From Tardiphaga sp. (GTDB lineage: Bacteria; Pseudomonadota; Alphaproteobacteria; Rhizobiales; Xanthobacteraceae), in assembly GCA_030147505.1 (NCBI GenBank), contig JASBVG010000105.1:1-64000 (forward strand): a DNA stretch of 64,000 bases, given 5' to 3'. The position numbers were made by a program, and so were the translations under genes. Of this stretch, positions 1 through 12,000 are shown in pieces. Each line of letters begins with the position of its first letter. The first letter of the stretch is position 1. The notes beneath the pieces were generated by a model. The model ran no database searches. It was not told the DNA's origin and was given only the letters and a program-made list of their open reading frames with translations.

Positions 1-1
1 T

Positions 2-3000
2 GCGCCGACGCAGAGCGTCGACGGCAATGGACAGACGCAGGTCAATATCCGTCAGCAGGCCCAGCAGGCAATCCTCAACTGGCAGTCGTTCAATGTCGGT
101 GCGCGCACCACGCTGACCTTCGATCAGGGCGGCAACGCCAACTGGGTCGCGCTCAACCGCGTCACCAATGCCACGGCGCCGAGCCAGATCCTCGGCAACA
201 TCAGGGCCGACGGTCATGTCTATGTGATCAATCAGAGCGGCATCATTTTCGGCGGTAACAGCGAGGTGAATGTCGGCTCGCTGATCGCGTCCACGGCCGG
301 CATCACCGATGAACAGTTCACGACCCAGGGCATCTACAGCACCGGAAGCGGCAGCAATTTCACGCCGAGCTTCAAGGCTGCGGGCGGCAAGGTGGTGGTC
401 GAGGCGGGTGCACTGATCGCGACGCGCGCGCCGACCTCGGTGACTTCGGGCGGCGGCTATGTGTTGATGATCGGTTCGCAGGTCGAGAATGCCGGCTTGA
501 TCGAAACGCCGAAGGGACAGACGATCCTCGCCGCGGGTGATGATTTCATCCTGCGCCGTGGTCTCGGCACCGATGCCAATACGAGTTCGACCACGCGGGG
601 TCATGAAATCTCGCCGGTCATCGCCGCTGGTAGCGCGAACGGTCTGGTTCGCAACAACGGCCTGATCTTCGCGCAGCAGGGCGACATCACCTTGGCCGGC
701 CGCGAACTGGTGCAGAGCGGGGCGCTGATCGCGACGACATCGGTGAACACCCGTGGTACCATCCATCTCCTCAATAGAGCGTCCGACAGCGCTGGAAGCA
801 TCCTGTTGGCGAGCGGCAGTGTCACGACCGTGCTGCCCGAACTTGATAGCCCGGAGACCGCGCTCGACAGCCAGCGCGATGCGCTGATCAAGGCATCGGA
901 TGCAGCCAATCTGATCCGCGCCACCAGCGCGACAGGCGCGTTCGACAATCTCTCGCTGCTCGCCGACCGGCAAGACCAGTCGCGCATCGAGATCGTCACC
1001 GGCGGCACCATCACGTTCAAGAGCGGCTCGCAGACCGCGGCGCAAGGCGGCCAGATCGCTGCATCCGCCGGCAAGCAGATCATTGCCGAGGATGGCGCGC
1101 GGCTCGATGTCTCCGGCCTCCGCAACGTCGCGCTGGCGATGGCCTCGAACAACATCAAGATCAACCTGCAGGGCAACGAGTTGCGCGACAGCCCGCAGAA
1201 CCGCGACTCCGAAGCGCTGAAGAACAATGACGTCTGGATCGACGTGCGTGCGCTGACCCTGCTGCCGACAGGCAGCGGCGGCTATGAGGGCGATCGCTAC
1301 TACACCCGTGGCGGCCTGCTCGAAGTCGGTGGCTATCTCGCCAATACCAAACACACGATTGGCGAATGGACGGCCCTCGGCGGCACCATCACGCTCAGTG
1401 CACCCGAGGTGATTGCGCAACGCGGTGCGGTGTTCGATATCTCCGGCGGATCGCTCGATTACGCCGCCGGCTGGATCCGTTCCACCAATCTCATCGGCAG
1501 TGACGGACGTCGCTATTCGGTGGACGATGCGCCGGCCGATCTGCGCTTCCGTGGTTTTGCCGGCGGCTTCGCGCGCACGCACAATATTCAGGGCCGCGAG
1601 GACGAGCGCCTGACCGAGGTCTGGACCACCGTCTTCGACCGCGGTCGCACTTCGTTGCGCTGGGAGGACGGTTATTCGGTCGGCCGCGATGCCGGCCGTC
1701 TGATCCTGTCGGCGCCGACAGCGTCGTTCCAGGCGAGCATCGTCGCCGATACGGTGACGGGTGAGCGCCAGACCACCAGGCGCGCCGCAGCGACGACGGA
1801 CGGCTACAAGCTGACGCAAAGCACGGCGGCGCAGAACGGCACGCTGGCGCTCGGGAACTACGATGCGACCGGTCGCCGTGATCTCTACAATTCCGATGTG
1901 CGCATCACCGATGCAGCCGGCGCTGCCGGTGGCACGAACACTGTCTGGTTCGATGCGAAACATCTCAGCGAACAGAATCTCGGCGGGCTGGATCTCGGCA
2001 CCCGCGGCAAGATCACGGTGGATGCCGATGTGACGCTGGCGGGCGGTGCGGATATCCGCCTGATTGCGCCTGTGATCGAGATCGACGCACGCATCACCGC
2101 GCAAAGCGGTTCGTTCACGACGACGAATGTGTTCAGGGCTCCGAATACGTCGAACGATCTGCCCCTGATGCAAGGCGATCGGTCAGAAGTGTCGCTGACG
2201 GCCGGCGCCGTGATCGATCTGCGCGGCGCGTGGATCAATCAGGTGCTGGATCCCGGCGCCAGCGGCCACGCCTTCATCGATGGTGGCACGGTGTCGCTGG
2301 CGTCGTCGGGCGATGTGAAGCTCGCGCAGGGCAGCGTGATCGATGTCTCCTCGGGCGGCGTGCTGGCCCGTGGCGGCAAGCTGACGGGTGGCAAGGGCGG
2401 CAATGTCGCGCTGCGGGCCGATGTCATCGGCGCTGCGCGCAATGGTCGTCTGATGATGGACGGCGAACTCCGCGGTTACGGCGTCGCGGGCGGCGGCAAG
2501 CTCGAACTCGAAACCGGCGGCAAGGTGGTGATCGGCGGTGTTGCCGAGACGGGCGCGCTGCGTCTCGATCCCGCGCTGTTCCAGACGGGCTTTGCAAATT
2601 ACACCGTCAACGGCCATGCCGGCGTGACGGTCGCGGCCGGAACGCAGATCGATGTATCGATGCCCGCGCTGACGCTTGCTGCCGATGCGACGTCGGTGCG
2701 GACTGGCGCCTCGCCGGATGCGGCGCTCGCGCTGTGGACGCCGCCGCTTTATCTGGAAAATGCGATGAAGGGCACGCTGACCCAGCGTAAGGGCGCCAGC
2801 CTCGCGCTGCGCGCCAGTCCGGCGCAATTGCTGGCCGCCGATGTCGGCGGTGCGGAGATCATCGTCGAACGCGGCGCCACGATCACCGTCGATCCCGGCC
2901 AGAAGATCGCCATCGCCGCGCCGGGCCAGATCACCATAGACGGCCGCCTCAATGCCTGGGGCGGCGAGATCGCCATCGATCACCTGCTGCTCGACACCTA

Positions 3001-6000
3001 TGACAAATCGGTTCATGGCCGCTCGATCTGGATCGGCGACAATGCCGTGCTCGACGTCGCAGCACGCACCTACACAGCGGTGGATGCGCTGGGCCGCACT
3101 TACGGCATCGTCAGGAACGGCGGCACCATCGCCATCGGCGGCAGCCCGGATTTCGAAGATTTGACGCTGACCAAGACCCCGGACTCGTTCGTCGTGATCC
3201 GCGCCGGCGCGCTGCTCGATGCATCGGGCACGCAAGCGACGATCGACATTCCCGATGGCGGCCTGGTCAAGTCGTCGTCGTCACTGAATGTCGCCAGCAA
3301 TGGTGGCACCATCAGCCTGCAATCGGCCAACGGCCTCGTGCTCGACGGAACCCTGCGTGCCGCCGCCGGCGGTGCGGGGGCGGCGGGCGGAACCCTCAAG
3401 ATCGCGCTCACCGGCGCCGCCTATTCGAAATCGGCGAACCCCGATCCGGCCGTGATGGCGCCCCGCGAAATTGCCATCGTGTCGACGCAAGGCGGCCGCA
3501 CCATTTCCGACCAAATGCAGCCGGGGGGCGCCGGTCTGGCCTATGGAAAGGCGCGTTTGGGCGTTGATCAGATCGTCCACGGCGGTTTCGGCAATCTGGC
3601 GCTACTGGCCAATGGCCTCGTCACGTTCGAGGGCGGCATCGATCTCAATCTGTCGCATAGCCTGCGCATCCATGCCGGCATCGGCGTCGCTGAGGGCACG
3701 GCGCGCGGCGCGACCGTGCGCATCGCGGCGCCCTATGTACTGCTCGGCCAAGCTCCGGCCACGGCCGGCTTTGAAGGCAACGACAAGATCATGCCGGGCC
3801 TCGAGCATTCGGTCCCGTCGCGTGACCACGATGCGGCCTCGCTCGGCATCACGGCGGACCTGATCGACGTACGCGGCGCCTATTTTGCCGGCGCGCAAGG
3901 CAAGCTGCGCGTGACCGGGCAGAACTATGCCCGCGGCGGTTTCCGCGACGTGGCTTTGACCAGCCGCGGTGATGTCCGCATGCTCAAAAATCCTGGCGAG
4001 CTGGGGGTTGGAGGCAGTATCAATTCGGTGCTGTCCGCTCCGGTCAATCTCACCGTGACGGCGGCGCAGCTCTATCCCGGCACGCGTGTGGGCGCATTGG
4101 TCGAGGCCGGTGCCACGCTCACCCTCGCGCGCGCGGCCGGTACAAATCCCGCGGTGCCGTATTCCGTGTTCGGTTCGATCCAGCTCGAAGGCGCGGTGGT
4201 CAACCAGGGCGGCGTGGTGCGCGCGCCGCTCGGCATGATTGCGGTCGGCAAGTCGGCGATATCGGGGGGAACATTCACAGGTTCGCAGACCAATATCTTG
4301 CCCGGCAGCATCACGTCGGTGAGTGCCGCGGGCCTCATGCTGCCCTATGGCGGCACCATTGATGGCCTGACCTACAAGTTCAATGGTGCCGACGTGGTGC
4401 TTGCGGATGCGCTCGGCACCGACAATCGCGCCGCTCTGGCGCGCGGTATCTCGCTGCGCGGCCTCGCCATCGATGTCGATCAGGGCGCCGTGCTCGATCT
4501 GTCGGGCGGTGGCGAACTGCTCGGCGCCGGCTTCTTCAGCGGCCGCGGCGGTTCGGTGAATATCCTCACCACACCGCTTGCCAATGCCAACCCGTCCTTC
4601 GGCTACAGCAACGCCAACAACACCATCTATGCCATCGTGCCAGGCTTCACGGGCTACGCGCCTTCCGCAGCGAGCAACGATAGCGCCGGAACGCCGACGA
4701 TCGGCCAGCAGATCACCGTGCCTGCTGGCGTGCCGGGTCTGCCCGCCGGCACCTATACGCTGCTGCCATCGAACTACGCGCTCATTCCTGGCGCCTTCCG
4801 CGTCGAGATCGGCCAGCAGCTCACCGCCGGATTTGCGCCTGCGCAAATGCAAACCGGTACCTACATCGCCAGCGGCCATCTCGGTATTGCCAATACGAAT
4901 GTGCGTGCGGCGCTGCCCAGCCAGTTGCTCATCACGCCTGGCGACAAGGTACGCACGCATTCCGCCTTCAACGAGATGGACTACAATTCCTTCGTGGTGG
5001 CCGATGCCGTTCGGCGCGGCTTCCCGCGCGGCATGATCACCTCAGACGCCAAATTGCTGGAATTGATGTTGTCGCCGGGCGCGGGAATGACCGGCAAAGC
5101 GGCACTGGCATTCGAGGGCACTGCGCTGGTTGCTCCGGAAGCCGGCAGCAAGGGCTACGCCGGCACGCTGTCGGTGCGTAGCACTGACATGAGCAATATC
5201 GAGATTCTCGCCGCGGGGCAGGCGCCGACGTCGAACGCAAACAGCGTTGCGATCTATGCGGACCAGCTCAACGCCTTCGGCGCTGGCCGCATGACCATCG
5301 GCGGCGGTCTCACGACCGGCGGCGCCGTCTATGGCAGCAACAGCATTTCATTCGGCCTCGATATGGCCAATGGAATCGTGATCCGCTCAGGTGCCGTCCT
5401 GTCGGCCGGCGAAATATTCCTGATAGCCGCACAGGCAAATCGTGCGACTGGCAGTATCCTGATCGAGCAGGGTGCGACGATCACGACGATCGGCCGCGGC
5501 GCGGTGCCATTCGATTCCCGCGACGGCTATGTCTATACCCCGAGCGAGCAGGCGGTTTTCGTGGTCTCGAATGGCTGGATCAATCTCCTGCCACCGACCA
5601 CGGCATCGAAGTCTGACAATGGTCCCGTAGCCATCGATGTCGGCGGTTGTGCTGCCGGTTCGATCTGCCGCGGCGAGACACAACTCTATTCCGAAGGCAC
5701 CATCGGTGCTGCGACCAATGCCGCCTTCACGCTGCGCGACAGCCTGCGCTACGGTACCCGCAATCTCGTGCTCGGTGTCTCCGCCGTCAATCTCGGCAGC
5801 GCCGAGGCACTCGCGGCGGCCGGTGCGGCGGGCAAGCTGCCGCCGGGCATGGCGCTGAACCAGACGGTGCTCGCCAACCTGCTGCGCGGCAATACCAGCG
5901 TCGGCGCGCCCGCACTTGAATCCTTGGTGCTGAATGCGCGCGAGTCGGTGAACATCTTTGGATCGGTCGATCTCAACACGCTCAATCCGGCCACCGGCAA

Positions 6001-9000
6001 ATCGTCGCTCGATCGTCTCGTGTTCGGCGCGCCAGCGATTTACGGCTATGGCGCGGCCGGCGACAAGGCGACCATCACCACCGGCGAATTCATCTGGTCC
6101 GGCGCCGTCAGCGATACCAAGAGCAGCCTGACGCTGCCGGGCAGCTCGACGCCGCAACTGCCGGGAGCGCCGGTGCTCGACAGGCTCGGCGACGGTGCCC
6201 TCGACGTCATCGCCGACCGCGTCCTGCTCGGCTATGCACCGAATACGCGGCCGAACCCGGCCTTCTCCGCAGATCGCATCGCGCTCGGTTTCGCCCATGT
6301 CAATTTCACGGCGTCGCAAAGCGTCTCGTCGAGCGGCAAGGGCGCGCTCGCGGTCTATCACAAGCAGGGCGGCTATCAGCCCGGCACCGGCTTCGCCTTC
6401 AGCGGCGGCGATCTTACCATCCGCACGCCAATGCTCACCGGCGCGGCCGGATCGTTCAGCGACATCAAGGCCGGCGGCGCGGTTGTCATCACCGGCACCG
6501 GCGGTGCGGCGGGCACGAACAATGCCCTCGGCGCCGAGTTGAAGATCACGGGCCAGAGCGTCACCCTCGATACCGCCGTGGTGCTGCCATCCGGCCGGCT
6601 GACGCTGAATGCGACGGGCGATCTCGTCCTCACCGACGGCGCCCGCATCGACATGGCAGGCCGCGAGGTCACGCTGTTCGACGTCAAGAAATATAGCTGG
6701 GGCGGCGATGTCGTATTGAGCAGCAAGGATGGCAACATCCTGATGGCCAGTGGTGCCAGCATCGACCTGTCGGCGCGCCACAATCGCGCCGGCACGCTGG
6801 CGGCCACCGCGCTCGGCACCGGGGCAGGCTATGTTGATCTCGCCGGCAGTATCCACGGCAGCGCCAGCGGCGTCTATGATGCCGGCGGCACCTATGTGCC
6901 TTACACCGCGGCGGAGATTGCGGTCCGCGCGCAGACGCTGGCGGATTTCGCCGGGCTCAACACCAGGCTCAATGCCGGCGAAGCGTTCGGCGCCCGCCGG
7001 TTCCAGATCAAGCAGGGCAGCCTTGTCATCGGCGATGAGGTGAAAGCGCGCCAGGTCGAGATCGTGCTCGATGGCGGCAGCCTCACCGTCAATGGCCGCA
7101 TCGATGCGTCCGGCTTCTCGGTCGGCGCCATCCGCCTCGCGGCCAAGGGCGATCTCACCATCAACGGCATGCTCGATGCCCATGGCACCGGCTTGCGTGT
7201 CGACAGCTATGGCAAGATCATCGACAGCCCGAACCGGGCGATGGTCGATCTCACCACCCGCGACGGCCGGCTGACGCTGGCATCCGGTGCGCGCATCGAT
7301 CTGCGCGCGGGCACCAATGCCGCCAACAATGACGGCCGCGCCCGCGGCACGCTGGTGCTGAATGCGCCGCGTCTCGGCGGCAACGATGTCGCCATCGACG
7401 TCAACGGCACGCCGGCGATTGCCGGAGCCAAGAGCATCGCTATCAACGCATTCCGCAGCTATGACGACGCGGAGCCTGCCTTGGTGCCCGACGTCAATGG
7501 CGGTCGCCCGCAGCAGATCACCCAGGCCTATCTCGACAGGATCGATGCCGAGAGTCGCATCTTCATCAACGCGGCGCTTGGCAACAGCCTGTTGTCCGCG
7601 CGGCTCGCGGGGCTCGGCAGCTATCATCTGCGTCCGGGCGTCGAGATCGTCGGCAAGGTCAGCGCCGACAATCCGAATGGTGACCTCACGGTGGTCGGCG
7701 ACATCGATCTGTCGAACCATCGCTACGGTCCGCAGTCGAACATCCTTGACGAGAACCTGCGCGGTTTCGGCGAGCCCGGCGCGCTGGTGTTCCGCGCCGC
7801 CGGCAATCTCAACATCCATGGCAGCATCAATGACGGCTTCGCGCCGCCGCCGGTGACCCCGGACGACAATGGCTGGCAGTTGATCGAAGGCCGCGACACC
7901 AGTGGCGGCAAGGGCGCAACGCCGTTCGGCGGCGACATCGTGGTGCCCATCGATGGCGTCAGGCTGGAAGCCGACACCAGGTTCCCGGCCGGCGCGACAT
8001 TGAACTACGAGGTGAAAGCGCGCCCCACCACGTTGCCGGCTGGCACCACACTGCCGATGCAGGTGACGCTGACGGGCACGCTGGTGCTGTCGGCCGGCAC
8101 GGTGCTCGGGGCGGAGGTGATCACGGCCGATGGCACCGTCCATACGGCCGGCACCGTGCTGCCGTCCGAACTGAGGCTGACCGCAGGCTCCAGGCTCGGC
8201 GCCGGCTTCGCCCTACGCGCCGATGCTGCGGTTGCGGCCTTCACCTGGCCGAAAGGCGTGAAGCTGACTGCGGAACTGACCGCCAGCGAAGGCATCGAGC
8301 TCAAACAGGGATCACTGATCCCGTCGATGACCTTCGTGAAGCTGGCGGGCGGCACGCCGGTGAACCTGCGTCCGGTCGGCACCGGCGGCATCCAGGGCCG
8401 CAACTGGTCGATTGCGCCGATGCTGCGCGAAGGCTCCACCTCTTGGGATCTCACGCTGACCGCCGGCGCCGATCTCGGCTCGGCCGATGTGCGCGCGCGC
8501 AATGTGCAGGGTAAAGGCGACATCGTGCTCGCCGATACCCATAACGGCGTTCATAGTTCGTCGAAGACCACCACGGTGTTCGTCGGCAATATGGTCTTTA
8601 CGGATTTCGGCGCGCTCTATTACGGGCTCAACGGCCCTGACGACGTCGGCAAGCGCGTCGATGAAGCGGCGGCGCTTTACGGCATGACGGTTGAAGCATT
8701 CTGTTCGATGGAGCCGGGCATTTGCGGGCCGGAGCCGCGCAAACTTACGGAGCAGGGGTCTCTGGACTGGTTCGGCAACAGTTCCTGGACCGGCCGAAGC
8801 ATCACCGATTTCGAGCGCGAGACCGGGTTTGTTGGCTGGTGTGACTACGGTGCCTATTGCGAGGGTGGCGGCACCGAAACAACCACCACCACTTACGCCT
8901 ACTCGCATGGCACGCCCGGCTTCAGCGTGCTGCGCACCGGCACCGGCGATCTCACGCTTTCCGCCGGCCGCGATATCAGCATGATGTCGCTGTTCGGCGT

Positions 9001-12000
9001 CTACACTGCCGGCACCAATAGCGAACTGCCAGGCGGCAGCGCCGCCAATGCGCCCTATAATCTCCCGCGTGGCCGCAATGGCGATGCGCTGCTGGGCAAG
9101 GTGCAGGCCGATGGCAAATATGACGGCGCCCTCGACGTCTATCGCGCCTGGTATCCGGACCAGGGCGGCAATGTGCTGATTGATGCCGTGCGCGACGTGA
9201 TCGGCGACAGCATGGGCAACAGCGCCTATAGCGCTGCGGCTTTCGAGGGTGTCTGGAGCACGCAGACCGAGGCCGGCAGCGCCAGCGCCGCCGTGGGCAA
9301 CTGGCTGTGGCGGCAGGGCAGCGGCGGCACCACTGGGGTCGGCGATATCGCCACCAGTTGGTGGATCAATTTCGGCACCTATACGAACGAGCAGACTGTG
9401 ACCCTTGCCGGACCGCGCCTGGTAGGCTTCACCGGTATCGGCACGCTTGGCGGCGGCGATCTCACGGTGCGCGCCGGCCGCGATGCCGGCATGGTCGATG
9501 CCCGCGGCGACAGTACGTTCCGCAGCGCCGGCGAGCGGTTCCCGCGCAGTCAGGCGCTCAACCTCGCCATCGGCTCCACCGGCCGCGTGGTCAATGGCGA
9601 TCTCGTCCTCACCGGCGGCGGCGACCTCACGCTACGCACCGGCGGATCGCTCAACCCGAACCTGCTGGCATCGGTGGTCGAGGGGCGGACCACAAAATAT
9701 CAACAGCTCGATCTCAACGGCGCGCTGGTCAATCTGCGCGGCACGCTGCAGGTCAGCACTGGCAGGATGGGCGGCATCGATCTCTTCACCGGCTACGGCG
9801 GCGGCGGTGGCGGTATCCTGCCCGGCAGTCCGTTCACGGCGTCAGGCGGCCTGTTCGGCGCAGGCGCGGTGCTGATGCTCGGCGATGCCGTAGCCAATAT
9901 CGACACCCGCGGCGACCTCGTGCTCGGCGGCGCCGGCGATCCCGGCCGCGTCAAGCCGCTCAATTCCTCGCCCTTCATCTATAATGGCACGCCGCAGACC
10001 GGCGGCGGCTGGAGCTGGTTCTCGCTCTGGACCGAGCGCACCGCCATCAACCTGTTCTCGGCCGGCGGCGATCTGGTGCCGACCTTGATGCCTGGCGCCC
10101 GCGACGTTGGCAGCAATGCCGGCTTCGAATGGGTCAACAACCTGCTGGGCCCCAAGCACGCTTACATGGTCTATCCGTCGATCTTCCGCGCGGTGGCTGC
10201 GGGCGGCGACATCAAGCTCGGCGCCGGCATGACCAACTATAGCGATGGAAGTGCTATCAGCTCCGGCCTGTTGCTGGCACCGGGAAAGAGCGGACAGCTC
10301 GAATGGCTGGCCGGCGACTCGATCTATGGCGGCGGCTATACGGTCGGCATGTCGGGGGCCGATACGGCTTTGCCGAGCCCGTTCCGCACCGCCTTCCGTG
10401 CCAAAATCGGAAGTGTGCTGGTGCACAATCAATCCAGCGACGGCACGCTGTTCGAGAACCTGTCGGATTCGACCATGTCGCTATTCGCTTTCGGGCCGAA
10501 CACGCCGGTGGCGAGTGGTCTGCATGCGGGCAGTGGCGAGCCCGCGCGGATCTATGCGGTCGGCGGCGATATCGTCACTTTGACCTTCGGCGCCAGCCGC
10601 AAGCTCAACGACACGCTTTACGGCCGCGCCCGCAGCGTCGGCACCTGGTACGAGGCGGCGACCCCGGTATGGATGCGTGCCGGCAACGACATCATCGCAC
10701 CCAATCTCCTGGCGATGCACAACAACCTCACCGATCTCTCGCTGATCGAGGCTGGTCATGACGTGATCTATGCCAATGCGCAGGTTGCCGGTCCCGGCAC
10801 GCTGGTGATCTCCGCTGGCCGCAACATCCGCCAGGATGACAAGGCGTCGGTGACCAGCATCGGTTCGGTGCTGAGCGGCAAGAAGGACGGGCTTGGCGCC
10901 GGCATCTTCATGCAGGCGGGCATCGGCAGCACCCAGCCGGACTATGCGAAGCTCGCGGCGCTCTATCTCGATCCCGCCAATGTTGCCATCGCGGGCACGC
11001 CGCTGGCGGACCAGCCGGGCAAGGTCGTCAAGACCTATGAGCGAGAGCTCGCCGCGTGGCTGAAGCAGCGTTATGGCTTCGAAGGCAGCGACGAGGAGGA
11101 TCGCGCCTACTTCGCCTCGCTGGCACAGGAACAGCAGGCGATCTTCCTGCGGCAAGTGTATTTCGCTGAGCTCAAGGCCGCAGGCCGCGAATACAACGAG
11201 CCCAACGGTCCGCGTCGAGGTTCCTATCTGCGCGGCAACCGCGTCATCGCCGCGTTCCTGCCCGAGACGGATGCGAATGGCGATGCGATCAATCGGGGTG
11301 GCGACATGGTGATGTTCGGTGGCTCCGGTGTGCGCACGCTATTCGGCGGTGACATCGAAATGCTGACGCCGGCCGGGCAGACGATCATCGGCGTCGAGGG
11401 CCAGCTCGTGCCGGCCAGCGCCGGCGTGGTGACCCAGGGCAAGGGCAGTATCAGCATGTATGCCAAGGGCAGCATCCCGCTCGGCCTGTCGCGCGTGATG
11501 ACGACCTATGGCGGCAACATCCTGGCCTGGACTGCCACCGGCGACATCAATGCCGGCCGTGGTGCCAAGACCACCGTGATCTACACGCCGCCGAAACGCT
11601 CCACGGATGAGTACGGTAATGTCGAGCTGGCGCCGCAGGTGCCGTCGTCTGGCGCCGGCATCGCCACGCTCAATCCGATCCCGGAAGTGCTGCCCGGCGA
11701 CATTGACCTGATCGCGCCGCTCGGCACCATCGATGCGGGTGAGGCGGGCATCCGCGTGTCGGGTAATGTCAATCTCGCAGCCCTGCAGATACTGAACGCC
11801 GCGAACATCCAGGTGCAAGGCACGGCGACCGGTATTCCAACCGTGCAGGCGCCCAATATCAGCGTCGCGCTGTCGAGCTCGAATGCCACGGCGGCGACGC
11901 AGCAGACGGCAACGCCGACGCAAAGCGGCAACGCCCAGCCCTCGGTGATCATCGTCGAAGTTCTCGGTTATGGCGGCGGCAGTGGTGACACGCCTGACGA

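Noticed and set aside
5387-8143. A 918-codon minus-strand open frame opposite the giant exoprotein
   Set aside because: Long antisense frames are expected opposite GC-rich repetitive genes. Its composition (Arg/His/Asp-rich, no secondary-structure periodicity) is that of a shadow; the plus strand carries the recognisable FHA protein. The same applies to 2183-3235, 3602-4960 and the plus-strand frames opposite tpsA such as 39124-40353.
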